From the NCBI RefSeq assembly GCF_000373385.1, contig NZ_KB891316.1, positions 124,001 to 188,000 on the forward strand: DNA of 64,000 nt. Direction: 5' to 3'. This DNA is from Thiobacillus thioparus DSM 505. GTDB taxonomy: Bacteria > Pseudomonadota > Gammaproteobacteria > Burkholderiales > Thiobacillaceae. The notes beneath the pieces are model-generated. The model saw only the letters and a program-made list of their open reading frames with translations, did not search any database and had not been told where the DNA came from. The translations under genes and the position numbers were made by a program. Positions 50,953 to 59,493 of the stretch are shown in pieces; positions within the stretch are counted from its first letter, which is position 1; every line of letters begins with the position of its first letter.

Positions 50953-51165
50953 ATGACAAGCATGACCGGCCTATTCCGCATCGTCGCGGCCGTACTCTGC
51001 CTGGCGCTCGGCAACGCCAATGCAGCCGGTGACGCCCCGCCTCATCCCTCGCCTGAAGCAGCCAACGATCAGCCAAGCCAACCCAGCACAAAGGAGGATG
51101 CCCACAACGCCCCATCTACATCCAAGAAAAGCAGTGCAACCCACGAAGAACCGGAATGCGACTAG
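50953..51165 (+). CDS. Small secreted hydrophilic protein
   Basis: 70 aa. Signal peptide MTSMTGLFRIVAAVLCLALGNANA, then a disordered Pro/Ser/Lys/Glu-rich mature part ending EEPECD with a single Cys. Good ribosome site GGAGGACACCTT. It precedes the rhodanese gene by 40 bp and probably shares its transcript. No family recognised. Confidence 0.72.
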   Translation: MTSMTGLFRIVAAVLCLALGNANAAGDAPPHPSPEAANDQPSQPSTKEDAHNAPSTSKKSSATHEEPECD

Positions 51166-51205
51166 ATCGACCCCTTGCATATTCCGCATCACTTTAGGAG
51201 ACAAC

Positions 51206-51859
51206 ATGAAGCTTCGCTCGTTAATCGCCACCTCTACCCTTTTCGCCGCGCTTGCGGTGCCCATAGCCGCCAGCGCACTGGACGTGAACATTGCCGCCGA
51301 CCTGGCCTCAGTCGAGGTCATGCATGGCGACCAGAAAGTCACGATCGTGCGCAATCAGGATCAAAACAACACCGTCAATCCCGATTTCGCCAAGACTTCT
51401 CGCAAGTGCCCGCCCTTCTGTATTCAACCAGGCGAACTCGCACCGGGAGTCGAGACCATCGGCGAGCTTGAAATCATTCACTACCTGAAAAAAATGAGCG
51501 ATGGCGACAAATCCATCGTCGTGGTCGATTCACGTACGCCGGACTGGGTGGAAAAGGGCACGATACCGGGCTCGGTCAACATCCCCTGGGACAAGCTCAA
51601 TATCGGCAAGTCCGACCCCATTACGGTCCAGGAAATCCTGGAAAAGCAACTCGGCGTGAGGAACCAGGATGGTTTCTACATGTTCGACAATGCCAAGACG
51701 GTCGTCATGTTCTGTAATGGCCCCTGGTGCGGGCAATCTCCCACCAACATCAAGGGCCTGCTGAAAATCGGCTATCCCGCACACAAGATCAAGTGGTACC
51801 GCGGCGGCATGCAGGACTGGGAAGTACTGGGTCTGGCCACAGTCAAACCGGTGAAATAA
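51206..51859 (+). CDS. Periplasmic rhodanese-domain protein
   Basis: 217 aa from ATG 51206 (ribosome site TAGGAG). Signal peptide MKLRSLIATSTLFAALAVPIAASA. A rhodanese-like domain: IVVVDSRTPDWVEKGTIPGSVNIPW and VVMFCNGPWCGQSPTNIKGLLKIGYPAHKIKWYRGGMQDW. The loop Cys in FCNGPWC is in the rhodanese active-site position, with a second Cys four residues on. Two more cysteines (KCPPFC) lie in the N-terminal part and could form a redox pair. Sulfur transfer or a related thiol role in the periplasm is inferred. A terminator follows. Confidence 0.9.
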   Translation: MKLRSLIATSTLFAALAVPIAASALDVNIAADLASVEVMHGDQKVTIVRNQDQNNTVNPDFAKTSRKCPPFCIQPGELAPGVETIGELEIIHYLKKMSDGDKSIVVVDSRTPDWVEKGTIPGSVNIPWDKLNIGKSDPITVQEILEKQLGVRNQDGFYMFDNAKTVVMFCNGPWCGQSPTNIKGLLKIGYPAHKIKWYRGGMQDWEVLGLATVKPVK

Positions 51860-51875
51860 GGAAGGGCAGATCGAC

Positions 51876-51901
51876 AAAACGGGGCGTCAAGCCCCGTTTT
51901 T
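51876..51901 (+). terminator. Rho-independent terminator after the rhodanese gene
   Basis: Stem AAAACGGGGC (51876-51885) with GCCCCGTTTT (51891-51900), 5-nt loop, T-run on the plus strand. The A-run on the left also allows termination of minus-strand transcription from the convergent reductase gene. Confidence 0.92.
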
Positions 51902-51939
51902 CATTTGAAGTCCTCAGGCCGGGCAAGCGGGCCGGGATG

Positions 51940-52605
51940 TCACCGTTCGAACACCAGGCTTTCCGAATGCGCTCCCAGATCCGTCAGTGCGGCGTTGATC
52001 GCATCCATGAAGGGTGGTGGACCGCAAACGTAGAAACGCTGCGTGAAATCGCTGACCATTTCTTCCAGGAACGCACGATCGACGCGCCGGCTTTCATACC
52101 CCGGCGCCGCGGCACCGGTACAGGTCAGGATGCAGCGCTCACCCAGAACATGGCGCAGTTCCCTTTCGCAGATCACGTCGCGCGGGGTCTTGTTGGAAAA
52201 GATCAGGGTCTGCCTGTCCAACTCCCCCTTGCCTGCCAGATCGCGCAGGATGGCGAGAAAAGGCGTGATGCCTGCACCGCCGGCGATGAACACGCCGGGG
52301 CCCTCGTAGCGGATCGTGCCGAACGGCTCAGACATCAGTAGTTCGGCTCCTGGCTCCAGCTGGTGGAGCGCCTGGGTCACGCCCGCGTGGTCGGGATAGG
52401 CCTTGATGGTGAACTCGAGCACCCGGTCGCCGGCCAGCCCGGTGGGAGTGAACGGCCGGCCCTGCTCCCGCAGTTCGAGCCGGTTGACCGCCAGCTCCAC
52501 CCCCTGGCCGGGAACGATGGAGAAACCTTCCGGCTTGCTGACGATGAAATGCTTCACGTCGTGGGTGACGAACTGGCTCATCAGCAGCGTGACGGTATGG
52601 TTCAT
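51940..52605 (-). CDS. Flavodoxin/ferredoxin reductase-like oxidoreductase
   Basis: 221 aa. FAD-binding barrel with VELAVNRLELREQGRPFTPTG, then the NAD(P)-binding domain: GVFIAGGAGITPFLAIL, LIFSNKTPRDVICERELR and RFYVCGPPPFMDAI. No 2Fe-2S domain. It follows the AF1514-like gene by about 45 bp on the same strand and likely supplies electrons in a shared pathway. The electron acceptor cannot be deduced. Confidence 0.9.
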   Translation of the reverse strand: MNHTVTLLMSQFVTHDVKHFIVSKPEGFSIVPGQGVELAVNRLELREQGRPFTPTGLAGDRVLEFTIKAYPDHAGVTQALHQLEPGAELLMSEPFGTIRYEGPGVFIAGGAGITPFLAILRDLAGKGELDRQTLIFSNKTPRDVICERELRHVLGERCILTCTGAAAPGYESRRVDRAFLEEMVSDFTQRFYVCGPPPFMDAINAALTDLGAHSESLVFER

Positions 52606-52650
52606 TGTCCTGTTTCTCCTCTGACCTGCCTGCCTTGCGCCAGGTAGGCG

Positions 52651-53070
52651 TCAAAATTGATCGGCCATCCAGCCGTCCAGCAGGGTGCAGGCCTCCTGCT
52701 TGGGGACCTGGGAATCCATCCCCTGCAGGGGCGTGTAGCACAGGTACGGATTGCCGTCGCGATCCGTCAGGTTGCGCAGCGGCATGTCGCCCACGATCTC
52801 GAAGCCGCGGGTGTCCATCATGATGAACTGGTAGTCATCCCCTACGCTGACCTCCAACCTGCCACCGTTGCCCTCCCCGTATTTCTCCCACCAAGTTTCC
52901 GGATCGGCACCATCGTAAAAAGGCAGCGTCTCGCCCGCCCTGCTGCTCCGATGCCACGACATGATGGTCGGATCCTTCATCTGGTTGTCTTTCGCCGCCT
53001 TTTTCGCGAGCAGGCTGGCGGCCTGGAAGCCCTGGTCCGGGCCTTGATAGTCGATGTGTATGTTTCTCAT
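52651..53070 (-). CDS. AF1514/DUF5619-like protein
   Basis: 139 aa. IHIDYQGPDQGFQAASLLAKKAAKDNQMKDPTIMSWHRSSRAGETLP, DGADPETWWEKYGEGNGGRLEVSVGDDYQFIMMDT resembles the small AF1514-type family (substrate-like signature 'D..v.aWydr..g.hsP....ce...Wy.YA...gg.l.v.v...e.fi'). Function unknown. Ribosome site AGGAG. Followed by the reductase at 52605; divergent from trpB2. Confidence 0.65.
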   Translation of the reverse strand: MRNIHIDYQGPDQGFQAASLLAKKAAKDNQMKDPTIMSWHRSSRAGETLPFYDGADPETWWEKYGEGNGGRLEVSVGDDYQFIMMDTRGFEIVGDMPLRNLTDRDGNPYLCYTPLQGMDSQVPKQEACTLLDGWMADQF

Positions 53071-53326
53071 GGTGAACGTCTCCTGAGTTGGGGGAACTTC
53101 GGTGGGGGCAGTGCGGGATCAGCGTGCGGCCTGTATTCATTTGTAGGCCAATACCCGACAAAAACAATCAGGAATTTCGCGTGCGGATCTGCCGTCCGCC
53201 AGCCGCCCCATTCGGACCGTACCGGCTTGCCGCTTCATTGACGGCCCGGAGCGATTGGTCGATGATGGTTTTGGTCGACCTGCCTGTCCGAAATGCCGAC
53301 ACGATCCCATAAAAAAGGAGAATGCC

Positions 53327-54679
53327 ATGCCGCAAACCAAGTTCCTGCTCGATGAATCGGAGATTCCGACCCACTGGTACAACATCGTCGCCGACATGCC
53401 CAACCGGCCGGCACCCCCGCTAGGTCCGGACGGCAAGCCGATCGGACCCGAGGCGCTGACGGCGATCTTCCCGATGAGCCTGATCGAGCAGGAAATGTCT
53501 GCGGAACGCTGGATCCCGATCCCGGAGAAAGTGCGCGAAATCTACCAGCTGTGGCGCCCCTCGCCGCTGTTCCGCGCCCATCGCCTGGAAGCGGCACTCG
53601 GCACCCCGGCGAAGATCTACTACAAGTACGAAGGCGTTTCGCCGGCCGGCTCGCACAAGGTCAACACTTCGGTGGCCCAGGCCTACTACAACGCCGAAGC
53701 CGGCATCAAGCGCATCGCCACCGAAACCGGTGCCGGGCAATGGGGCTGTTCGATGGCGCTGGCCGGCCAGATGTTCGGGCTGGAGGTACGTGTCTACATG
53801 GTCAAGGTGAGCTATGGGCAGAAGCCCTATCGCCGCTCCATGATGCAAACCTGGGGCGCGGAAGTATTCGCCAGCCCCAGCATGGAAACCCATTCCGGCC
53901 GCGCCGCGCTGGCGGAAGATCCCGACAACCCGGGCTCACTCGGCCTGGCGATTTCCGAGGCGGTGGAAGACGCCGCCTCGCGTGCCGACACCAACTACGC
54001 CCTCGGCTCGGTACTGAATCATGTCCTGCTGCACCAGACCGTGATCGGACTGGAAGCGAAGAAACAGTTCGAGAAGGCCGGCGACTATCCCGACATGATC
54101 TTCGCTCCCTGCGGCGGCGGCTCCAACTTCGGCGGCGCGGCCTTCCCTTTCTTCGCCGACAAGGCTGCCGGCAAGAACGTGCGTCTGGTCGCGGTCGAAC
54201 CCGCCTCCTGCCCCACCCTGACGCGCGGCCACTATGCCTACGACTTCGGCGATACTGCCAAGCTCACGCCGATGATGCTGATGTACACCCTCGGCCACGA
54301 CTTCATGCCGCCCGGCATCCACGCCGGCGGCCTGCGCTATCACGGCGACTCCGCGCTGGTATCGCAGCTCTATCACGAGAAGCTGCTCGAGGCGGTAGCC
54401 GTGCACCAGCTCGCCACCTTCAAGGCCGGCGTCACCTTCGCTCGTGCCGAGGGCATCGTTCCGGCGCCCGAGTCCAACCATGCCATTGCCGCCTGTATCG
54501 ACGAGGCCCTGCGCTGCAAGGCAAGCGGCGAGCCGAAGACCTTGTTCTTCAACCTGTCCGGCCACGGCCACTTCGACATGGCCGCCTACGACAGCTACTT
54601 CAGCGGCAAGCTCGAAGACTTCGCCTATCCGGAAGAAGCGATCCGGGCCGCGCTCGAGCGCCTGCCGAAAGTGGGTTGA
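53327..54679 (+). CDS. TrpB2-type tryptophan synthase beta chain
   Basis: 450 aa from ATG 53327 (AAAGGAG upstream), longer than TrpB1. Marks of TrpB2: [30 protein letters not shown] lysine in [71 protein letters not shown]. TrpB2 enzymes act without a TrpA partner and may use indole or O-phosphoserine-type substrates. It stands alone, with no trpA nearby, and duplicates the trpB at 14067. Confidence 0.93.
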   Translation: MPQTKFLLDESEIPTHWYNIVADMPNRPAPPLGPDGKPIGPEALTAIFPMSLIEQEMSAERWIPIPEKVREIYQLWRPSPLFRAHRLEAALGTPAKIYYKYEGVSPAGSHKVNTSVAQAYYNAEAGIKRIATETGAGQWGCSMALAGQMFGLEVRVYMVKVSYGQKPYRRSMMQTWGAEVFASPSMETHSGRAALAEDPDNPGSLGLAISEAVEDAASRADTNYALGSVLNHVLLHQTVIGLEAKKQFEKAGDYPDMIFAPCGGGSNFGGAAFPFFADKAAGKNVRLVAVEPASCPTLTRGHYAYDFGDTAKLTPMMLMYTLGHDFMPPGIHAGGLRYHGDSALVSQLYHEKLLEAVAVHQLATFKAGVTFARAEGIVPAPESNHAIAACIDEALRCKASGEPKTLFFNLSGHGHFDMAAYDSYFSGKLEDFAYPEEAIRAALERLPKVG

Positions 54680-54719
54680 TCGCCCGGTGACGTCCTGTGC
54701 AGTTCGGACGTCGCCCGGT
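54680..54719 (+). other. Inverted repeat after trpB2
   Basis: GACGTCC (54689-54695) and GGACGTC (54706-54712), flanked by two direct copies of CGCCCGGT (54681-54688, 54712-54719). No T-run follows, so it is at best a weak terminator. Confidence 0.4.
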
Positions 54720-54805
54720 CAGTTGCCGGCAGCTATCGTTCCCACAAACAGGCAGATAGAATCCTCCCGCCTTTACTGGAAAGGCATTCATAGGGAGGAG
54801 TTATT

Positions 54806-55321
54806 TTGAATAAGATCAATCTAGTCGTTTTAATGTCTGCAACGATGCTGGGCTCGGGCTGCGCTTCGATTGTTTCCGGCCAGAATCAGAGCGTCTCGGT
54901 GGAAACGCGCAGCAAGCAGGGCGAAGCTGTCATGAGTGCGAACTGTAAACTCTCCAACAACAAGGGTACCTGGTTTGTCACAAGCCCAGGCTCGGTGACC
55001 GTCAGGCGCAGCTACGAAGATCTCCTGATCAACTGTGAGAAGGCAAACCAGGAGCCGGGGTTGGCCAGCGTGAAATCGTCAACCAAGGCCATGGCGTTCG
55101 GCAACATCATTTTTGGCGGGGTGATTGGTGCAGGCGTCGACGTGGCAAGCGGCGCTGCGTATGACTACCCAACCATGATTACTGTTCTGATGGGCGAAAA
55201 AGTCACCATTGATGCGCCACCTGCGGACAAACCCGAGGGAACGCAACAGCCACAGGCCACAACCGGAGCCGTTCCAGCCGTCGCAGCCAGCGCCGCTCCC
55301 ACGACCGAAGCCCATCCCTGA
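54806..55321 (+). CDS. Lipoprotein, hypothetical
   Basis: 171 aa from TTG 54806 (MNKINLVVLMSATMLGSGC), with a strong ribosome site AGGGAGGAG that decides this start. Lipobox LGSGC. The mature part SIVSGQNQSVSVET, NNKGTWFVTSPGSVTV resembles small proteobacterial lipoproteins that begin 'C.si.sG..q.v.v.T'. A glycine-rich hydrophobic stretch (AFGNIIFGGVIGAGVDVASGAAYDYP) and a Pro/Ala-rich tail follow. Function unknown. Confidence 0.85.
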   Translation: MNKINLVVLMSATMLGSGCASIVSGQNQSVSVETRSKQGEAVMSANCKLSNNKGTWFVTSPGSVTVRRSYEDLLINCEKANQEPGLASVKSSTKAMAFGNIIFGGVIGAGVDVASGAAYDYPTMITVLMGEKVTIDAPPADKPEGTQQPQATTGAVPAVAASAAPTTEAHP

Positions 55322-55472
55322 GGTCATGCATTTGGGCAGGGTTCACGCGGACCCTGTCCGGTCAAACATTGCGCTATCCGCAGCCCCCGAGCAGCGACAT
55401 CAATTCTGCGGCATCCTGCGCCGCCCTGCTTTCGCTATTGTTGTTTGGCCCGGCTCCCATTATTGTTCAGGT

Positions 55473-55619
55473 ATGAAACCCAACTATCAGTACGAAAAAC
55501 GGCAACGCGAGCTGGAAAAGAAGAAGAAGAAAGCCGAGAAGGAGCTCAAGAAAACCACGGTACCCGAGACGCCTCCGGTGCCGGAGACCGTCGTTCCACA
55601 GGACAAGACAAAGGATTGA
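55473..55619 (+). CDS. Small conserved basic protein
   Basis: 48 aa. MKPNYQYEKRQRELEKKKKKAEKELKK is a Lys/Glu-rich helix with a Pro/Val-rich tail. Short proteins starting MKPNYQYEKRQREL are common in betaproteobacteria and of unknown function. No clear ribosome site. Confidence 0.65.
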   Translation: MKPNYQYEKRQRELEKKKKKAEKELKKTTVPETPPVPETVVPQDKTKD

Positions 55620-55696
55620 CGCCTCGGTGTTGGGGCGTGAATCCGTGAATGCCCTGTTCGGCATCCGCATGCCGGCATCTGCGGGAACCTGATCCG

Positions 55697-55900
55697 TTAC
55701 GTGTCGTGCTCGCGCTGGCTCGCCTGCCACTGGGCAAAGCGGGCACGGATTTCCGGCATTGTCTTGGCTTCATCGAGTAGTTGATGAATTGCCGACAGCC
55801 CGCAGTGGGCATCGATCAGCGTCTGCAGCATATCCAATAGTTCCGATTCCACGATATCGCTTCGTTCGACATGTGGTGGCGCCTTCCTGGCCGTCATCAT
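55697..55900 (-). CDS. Small hypothetical protein with hairpin over its ribosome site
   Basis: 67 aa, helical: SELLDMLQTLIDAHCGLSAIHQLLDEAKTMPEIRARFAQW. AGGAGGTGC precedes the ATG at 55900, but this ribosome site forms the arm of a hairpin (55904-55938). Family unknown. Confidence 0.65.
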   Translation of the reverse strand: MMTARKAPPHVERSDIVESELLDMLQTLIDAHCGLSAIHQLLDEAKTMPEIRARFAQWQASQREHDT

Positions 55901-55903
55901 GAC

Positions 55904-55938
55904 GCACCTCCTGAGTGACCCGACAATCAGGGAGGTGC
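55904..55938 (-). promoter_or_regulatory. Hairpin sequestering the ribosome binding site
   Basis: On the minus strand GCACCTCCCTGA (55938-55927) can pair with TCAGGAGGTGC (55914-55904), 11 of 12 positions with one bulge, around a 12-nt loop. The second arm contains the AGGAGG for the gene starting at 55900, so folding would block translation. Confidence 0.6.
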
Positions 55939-56018
55939 GATTACCATGCCAGGAAACTGGTAAGTTTCAACCACCAGCGAACGCGCGCACCGGACGGCGC
56001 GAACAGCCTGTCCCGGGT

Positions 56019-57056
56019 TCAGGGCGCCGGATTGGGGAACTGGAGGTGGATGCGTTCGATATCCGCCAGGATGTCAGGGCCCAGCCTGGTCTGGCGCGCC
56101 GCCAGATTCTCCTGCAACTGCGCCATCGTGGTGGCGCCGACGATCGTACTGCCGACGCACCAGCGGTTATAGACGAAACCCAGCGCCAGTTGGGTGGGTG
56201 TCAGGCCATGCCGCCGGGCGAGTGCTGCATACGCGGCCACGGCCGGCGCCGTGTTGGGCTTGCCGTAGCGGCTGGCGAATCCGGTAAACAGATTCACCCG
56301 CCCTGGCGTTTTCGGGTCATCCAGGTATTTGCCGGACAGCACGCCGAAGCCGAGTGGCGAGTAAGCCAGCAAGCTGATGCGTTCGCGGAAACCGATCTCG
56401 GACAGGCCGTTTTCCCAGGTCCGGTTCAGCAGACTGTAGGCGTTCTGGACCGAAACCGGGCGGGGCAGTCCCAGCGCGTCGGCTAGCCGCAGCACCGTCA
56501 TCAGCCCCCACGGTGTCTCGTTGGACAGCCCCCAGTGACGAATCCTGCCTGCCCGGATGAAATCTACCACCGCGGCCAGGGTTTCCTGCAGTGGAACGGT
56601 CTCGCGCTCCTGGGCCGGGTCGAAGTGATAGTGGCCGAACATGGGCACATTGCGATCGGGCCAATGCAGTTGATAAAGATCGACATAGTCCGTCTGCAGC
56701 CGCTGCAGCGATCCGTCGAGCGCCTGCTGCAGGTTCGGCCGGTTGAAATCGAGCCGGCCTTCCCGGATCCAGTCCAATGCCCGGCCTGGGCCGGTTGCCT
56801 TGGTCGCCAGGACGATGCGGTCGCGCGCCTGGCGCTTCAGCCAGGTGCCCACATGACGTTCGGTCAGTCCCGCCGTCTCCGCCCGTGCGGGCACCGGGTA
56901 CATCTCGGCGGTATCGATGAAGTTGATGCCCTGACCCAGGGCATAGTCCAGTTGGGCATGCGCGTCGGCCTCGCTGTTCTGCTGCCCGAAAGTCATGGTG
57001 CCCAGGCAGACAGAAGGGACGGGCAGGTCGCTGTTGCCGAGAAGGATTGCATTCAT
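56019..57056 (-). CDS. Aldo/keto reductase, Tas-like
   Basis: 345 aa. LPVPSVCLGTMTFGQQNSEADAHAQLDYALGQGINFIDTAEMYPVP (catalytic Asp and Tyr), LATKATG (catalytic Lys), YVDLYQLHWPDRNVPMFG (His), and NADP-binding SPLGFGVLSGKYL, IVGATTMAQLQENL. The long MYPVP insert and the DRNVPMFG stretch match Tas-type reductases. Its natural substrate is unknown. Confidence 0.92.
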   Translation of the reverse strand: MNAILLGNSDLPVPSVCLGTMTFGQQNSEADAHAQLDYALGQGINFIDTAEMYPVPARAETAGLTERHVGTWLKRQARDRIVLATKATGPGRALDWIREGRLDFNRPNLQQALDGSLQRLQTDYVDLYQLHWPDRNVPMFGHYHFDPAQERETVPLQETLAAVVDFIRAGRIRHWGLSNETPWGLMTVLRLADALGLPRPVSVQNAYSLLNRTWENGLSEIGFRERISLLAYSPLGFGVLSGKYLDDPKTPGRVNLFTGFASRYGKPNTAPAVAAYAALARRHGLTPTQLALGFVYNRWCVGSTIVGATTMAQLQENLAARQTRLGPDILADIERIHLQFPNPAP

Positions 57057-57253
57057 CTGGAAGGATGGGCCTCAAGTTCTGTGGGGATGCGCCGCTACCT
57101 CGTCTTGCGAAGCGCACGAAGATGCAGCGATGCGTCTCCGGTCCCCTTCACGGTGACCGGTTCGGACGACACTGCACTCAGGCTCCCGGTGATGTCGACG
57201 AACTGAATGCTCTGCTGAGAACGATATAAACACAAGTCTTGCGAGGAGACTGG

Positions 57254-58504
57254 ATGGGCATGGAAACCTTTCTGGCGCGGCAACCTATTGTGGATGCCCA
57301 ACATCGCCTGTTCGCCTACGAACTTCTGTTCAGGCAATCGATGGCCTCCGTCTCGGCCCAGATCAGCAGCCAGTTGCAGGCCGGCGTCGGCGTTATCAGC
57401 AATACCCTCTGCCTCGGTCCCGACTGGCTGCTGCAAGGCAAGCTCGCCTTCATCAATCTGGACGAAGCCACCCTGATGAGCGATTTTGTCTGCCTGCTGC
57501 CGCCCCAGCATGTAGTCTACGAAATTCTCGAGACCGTCCCTGTCTCGTCGGTGCTGATCGCCCGCATCCGGGAGCTCCGGCAACTTGGCTACCGCTTCGC
57601 CCTGGATGATTTCGTCTGTCTGGAGGAATACCGCCCGCTACTGCCGATGGTCGACTTCGTGAAGCTCGACGTGCTCGAACAGCATCCCGAAAAAACCGTG
57701 GAAATCCTCGCGCACATACAACGCGACTTCAAAGGCCAGTTCATCGCCGAGAAGGTCGAGACCCGCGAGATGTTCGAACTCTGCCGCAACAGCGGCATCC
57801 AGTATTTCCAGGGCTATTATTTCGCCCGCCCGGAGAATCTGGCCAACAAATCCATCCAGCCGGGCCAGCTGGCCGTGCTCGATCTGATGAACAAGGTCAG
57901 CAACTGCGAAGACCTGAGCGACATCGAAGAGCCGCTGCGCCGCAATGCCGCGCTGACCCTGCGTCTGCTGCGCTATGCCAATTCCGCTGCCGCGGGCCTC
58001 CAGCAGCAGGTCCACACAGTGCGCCAGGCCCTGACCCTGATCGGGCTGAAGACGCTGTATCGCTGGCTCGCGCTGCTGCTGGTCACCGCAAAACCAACGC
58101 CTACCAATGCCCTGGCGGCGCGGACAGCCGTGACGCGCGGCCGCATCTGTGAACTGCTCGGCCAGTCCCGGCTCGACCGACAGGCCCAAGACGAGTTGTT
58201 CATCACCGGGCTGTTCTCCCTGGCCGAACCGTTGATGGAAGTCCCGCTTGCCCAGCTGCTCGAACGACTCCCCATGCCCGCCTCCGTCGTCCAGGCCCTG
58301 GTCCACCAGACGGGACCTTATGCGCCCTTCCTGAAACTCGCCGAAGCGTCGGAACGCGGCGATTTCGAGCGCATCGCCCGCTACGCCAGCGCTATCGATT
58401 CCAGTCCGGAAGAAGTCAATCTTGCCCAACTGCAGTCGCTCGCCTGGACCGAAGAACTGGCCAGCGAAGCCAGCCCTGCGACGGACGAATCTGCTTGCGA
58501 CTGA
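57254..58504 (+). CDS. EAL-HDOD signalling protein (YuxH-type)
   Basis: 416 aa from ATG 57254 (GAGGAG upstream); a second ATG at 57260 is possible. N-terminal EAL domain with FLARQPIVDAQHRLFAYELLFR, FINLDEATL, VVYEILETV, RFALDDFVCLEEY, FVKLDVLEQHPE, IAEKVETREMF, FQGYYFARPE. The motif is ELL rather than EAL, though several acidic residues are kept. The C-terminal HDOD domain runs from LAVLDLMNKVSNCEDL through RQALTLIGLKTLYRWLALL to FITGLFSLAEPLMEV. Such proteins usually bind rather than cleave c-di-GMP; activity is unknown. Divergent from the aldo/keto reductase. Confidence 0.93.
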   Translation: MGMETFLARQPIVDAQHRLFAYELLFRQSMASVSAQISSQLQAGVGVISNTLCLGPDWLLQGKLAFINLDEATLMSDFVCLLPPQHVVYEILETVPVSSVLIARIRELRQLGYRFALDDFVCLEEYRPLLPMVDFVKLDVLEQHPEKTVEILAHIQRDFKGQFIAEKVETREMFELCRNSGIQYFQGYYFARPENLANKSIQPGQLAVLDLMNKVSNCEDLSDIEEPLRRNAALTLRLLRYANSAAAGLQQQVHTVRQALTLIGLKTLYRWLALLLVTAKPTPTNALAARTAVTRGRICELLGQSRLDRQAQDELFITGLFSLAEPLMEVPLAQLLERLPMPASVVQALVHQTGPYAPFLKLAEASERGDFERIARYASAIDSSPEEVNLAQLQSLAWTEELASEASPATDESACD

Positions 58505-58558
58505 CCGCCTGCGATCCCGCCCGCCATGAAAAATGCGTGCCCTGGACCCGAAACGCGA

Positions 58559-59233
58559 TCAGGCAGGCTGACGATCCGTCACCGGCAAGTGGCCTGTCTT
58601 GACGAAGATCGTACACCCCGTGCGGCTGAAGGGTTGGTGGCGGCTCATATGCGGACTGCGGATCCAGGTACCTGTCGGGTAGCGGCCGTATTCGTCCTCG
58701 AACACGCCGGACAGGACCAGGATCTCCTCGCCCCCAAAATGCGCATGCTGCTGGAAATACGTCTCGGGTTGCCAGCGGACCAGCGCGGCGTGCTCATGCT
58801 GGCACTGATGCAGCGGCATGACGCTCAGGCCGGACACCAGGCCGGGGAACCAGGGCGTCTTCGCCGTATCGATCCGCACGACGGCAACATCCTCCGGTTC
58901 GAACGGATAGCGCTTGATGAACAAGACGCAGCCCTGATCGGTACCCAACGTGCGCGGCGCGCCTGGCGGATAGCGCAGGTAGGCGCCCGCCGAATACCCG
59001 GCCCGCCCCTCCGCCAACGTTCCTTCCAGGACCAGGATTTCCTCGCCCAGTCCCTGCCCGGGCGGCTCGAGCACACATCCCGGCGCGCACCGTACCACGC
59101 TAGTTGCCTGGGCGTCCCCCGTGTCGACGCGCTCGAGCAGCTTGCAGCCGCCTCGCGTGTCATCCGTCGCCAGCCACGCCATCGCTTCCGTATCCAGCAT
59201 GACGCGTGCGTTCAAATCGGCATTCATCACCAT
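58559..59233 (-). CDS. Cupin-domain protein with two ChrR-like cupins
   Basis: 224 aa from ATG 59233 (MVMNADLNARV). Two cupin halves: GCVLEPPGQGLGEEILVLEGTLAEGRAGYSAGAYLRYPPGAP and YFQQHAHFGGEEILVLSGVFEDEYGRYPTGTWIRSP. The second retains HAHFGGEE with the metal-type His/Glu pattern; the first lacks the His. This is the ChrR cupin arrangement, normally the C-terminal part of an anti-sigma factor. No anti-sigma zinc domain is present, so it is a stand-alone cupin of unknown substrate. Confidence 0.85.
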   Translation of the reverse strand: MVMNADLNARVMLDTEAMAWLATDDTRGGCKLLERVDTGDAQATSVVRCAPGCVLEPPGQGLGEEILVLEGTLAEGRAGYSAGAYLRYPPGAPRTLGTDQGCVLFIKRYPFEPEDVAVVRIDTAKTPWFPGLVSGLSVMPLHQCQHEHAALVRWQPETYFQQHAHFGGEEILVLSGVFEDEYGRYPTGTWIRSPHMSRHQPFSRTGCTIFVKTGHLPVTDRQPA

Positions 59234-59493
59234 GTACCCTCTTCCTGGCTTGCCGTCCTTGAGAAAACGTATTGTCCTACCCCATACGCGCACGATAAAG
59301 CGCTTTCTGGACGACAGGCATTAGGAAAAACCCCGATGGACATCGTGCGCCAAGGGGTATTCGGGTCGAGCGCGCCACCTTGGCTCCGCGAGAAGTCGTA
59401 TCGACCTGGTATTCTGCATTTCATTTTTTGAGCGGGATACCGATACCAATCGGATATCGTCAATTTCTACCGCCCTCCTCAGGTAGCTGCCGC

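Noticed and set aside
50829-51032. 67-codon plus-strand frame in the AT-rich pocket
   Set aside because: Overlaps the well-supported gene at 50953 in another frame and has no ribosome site or family signal.
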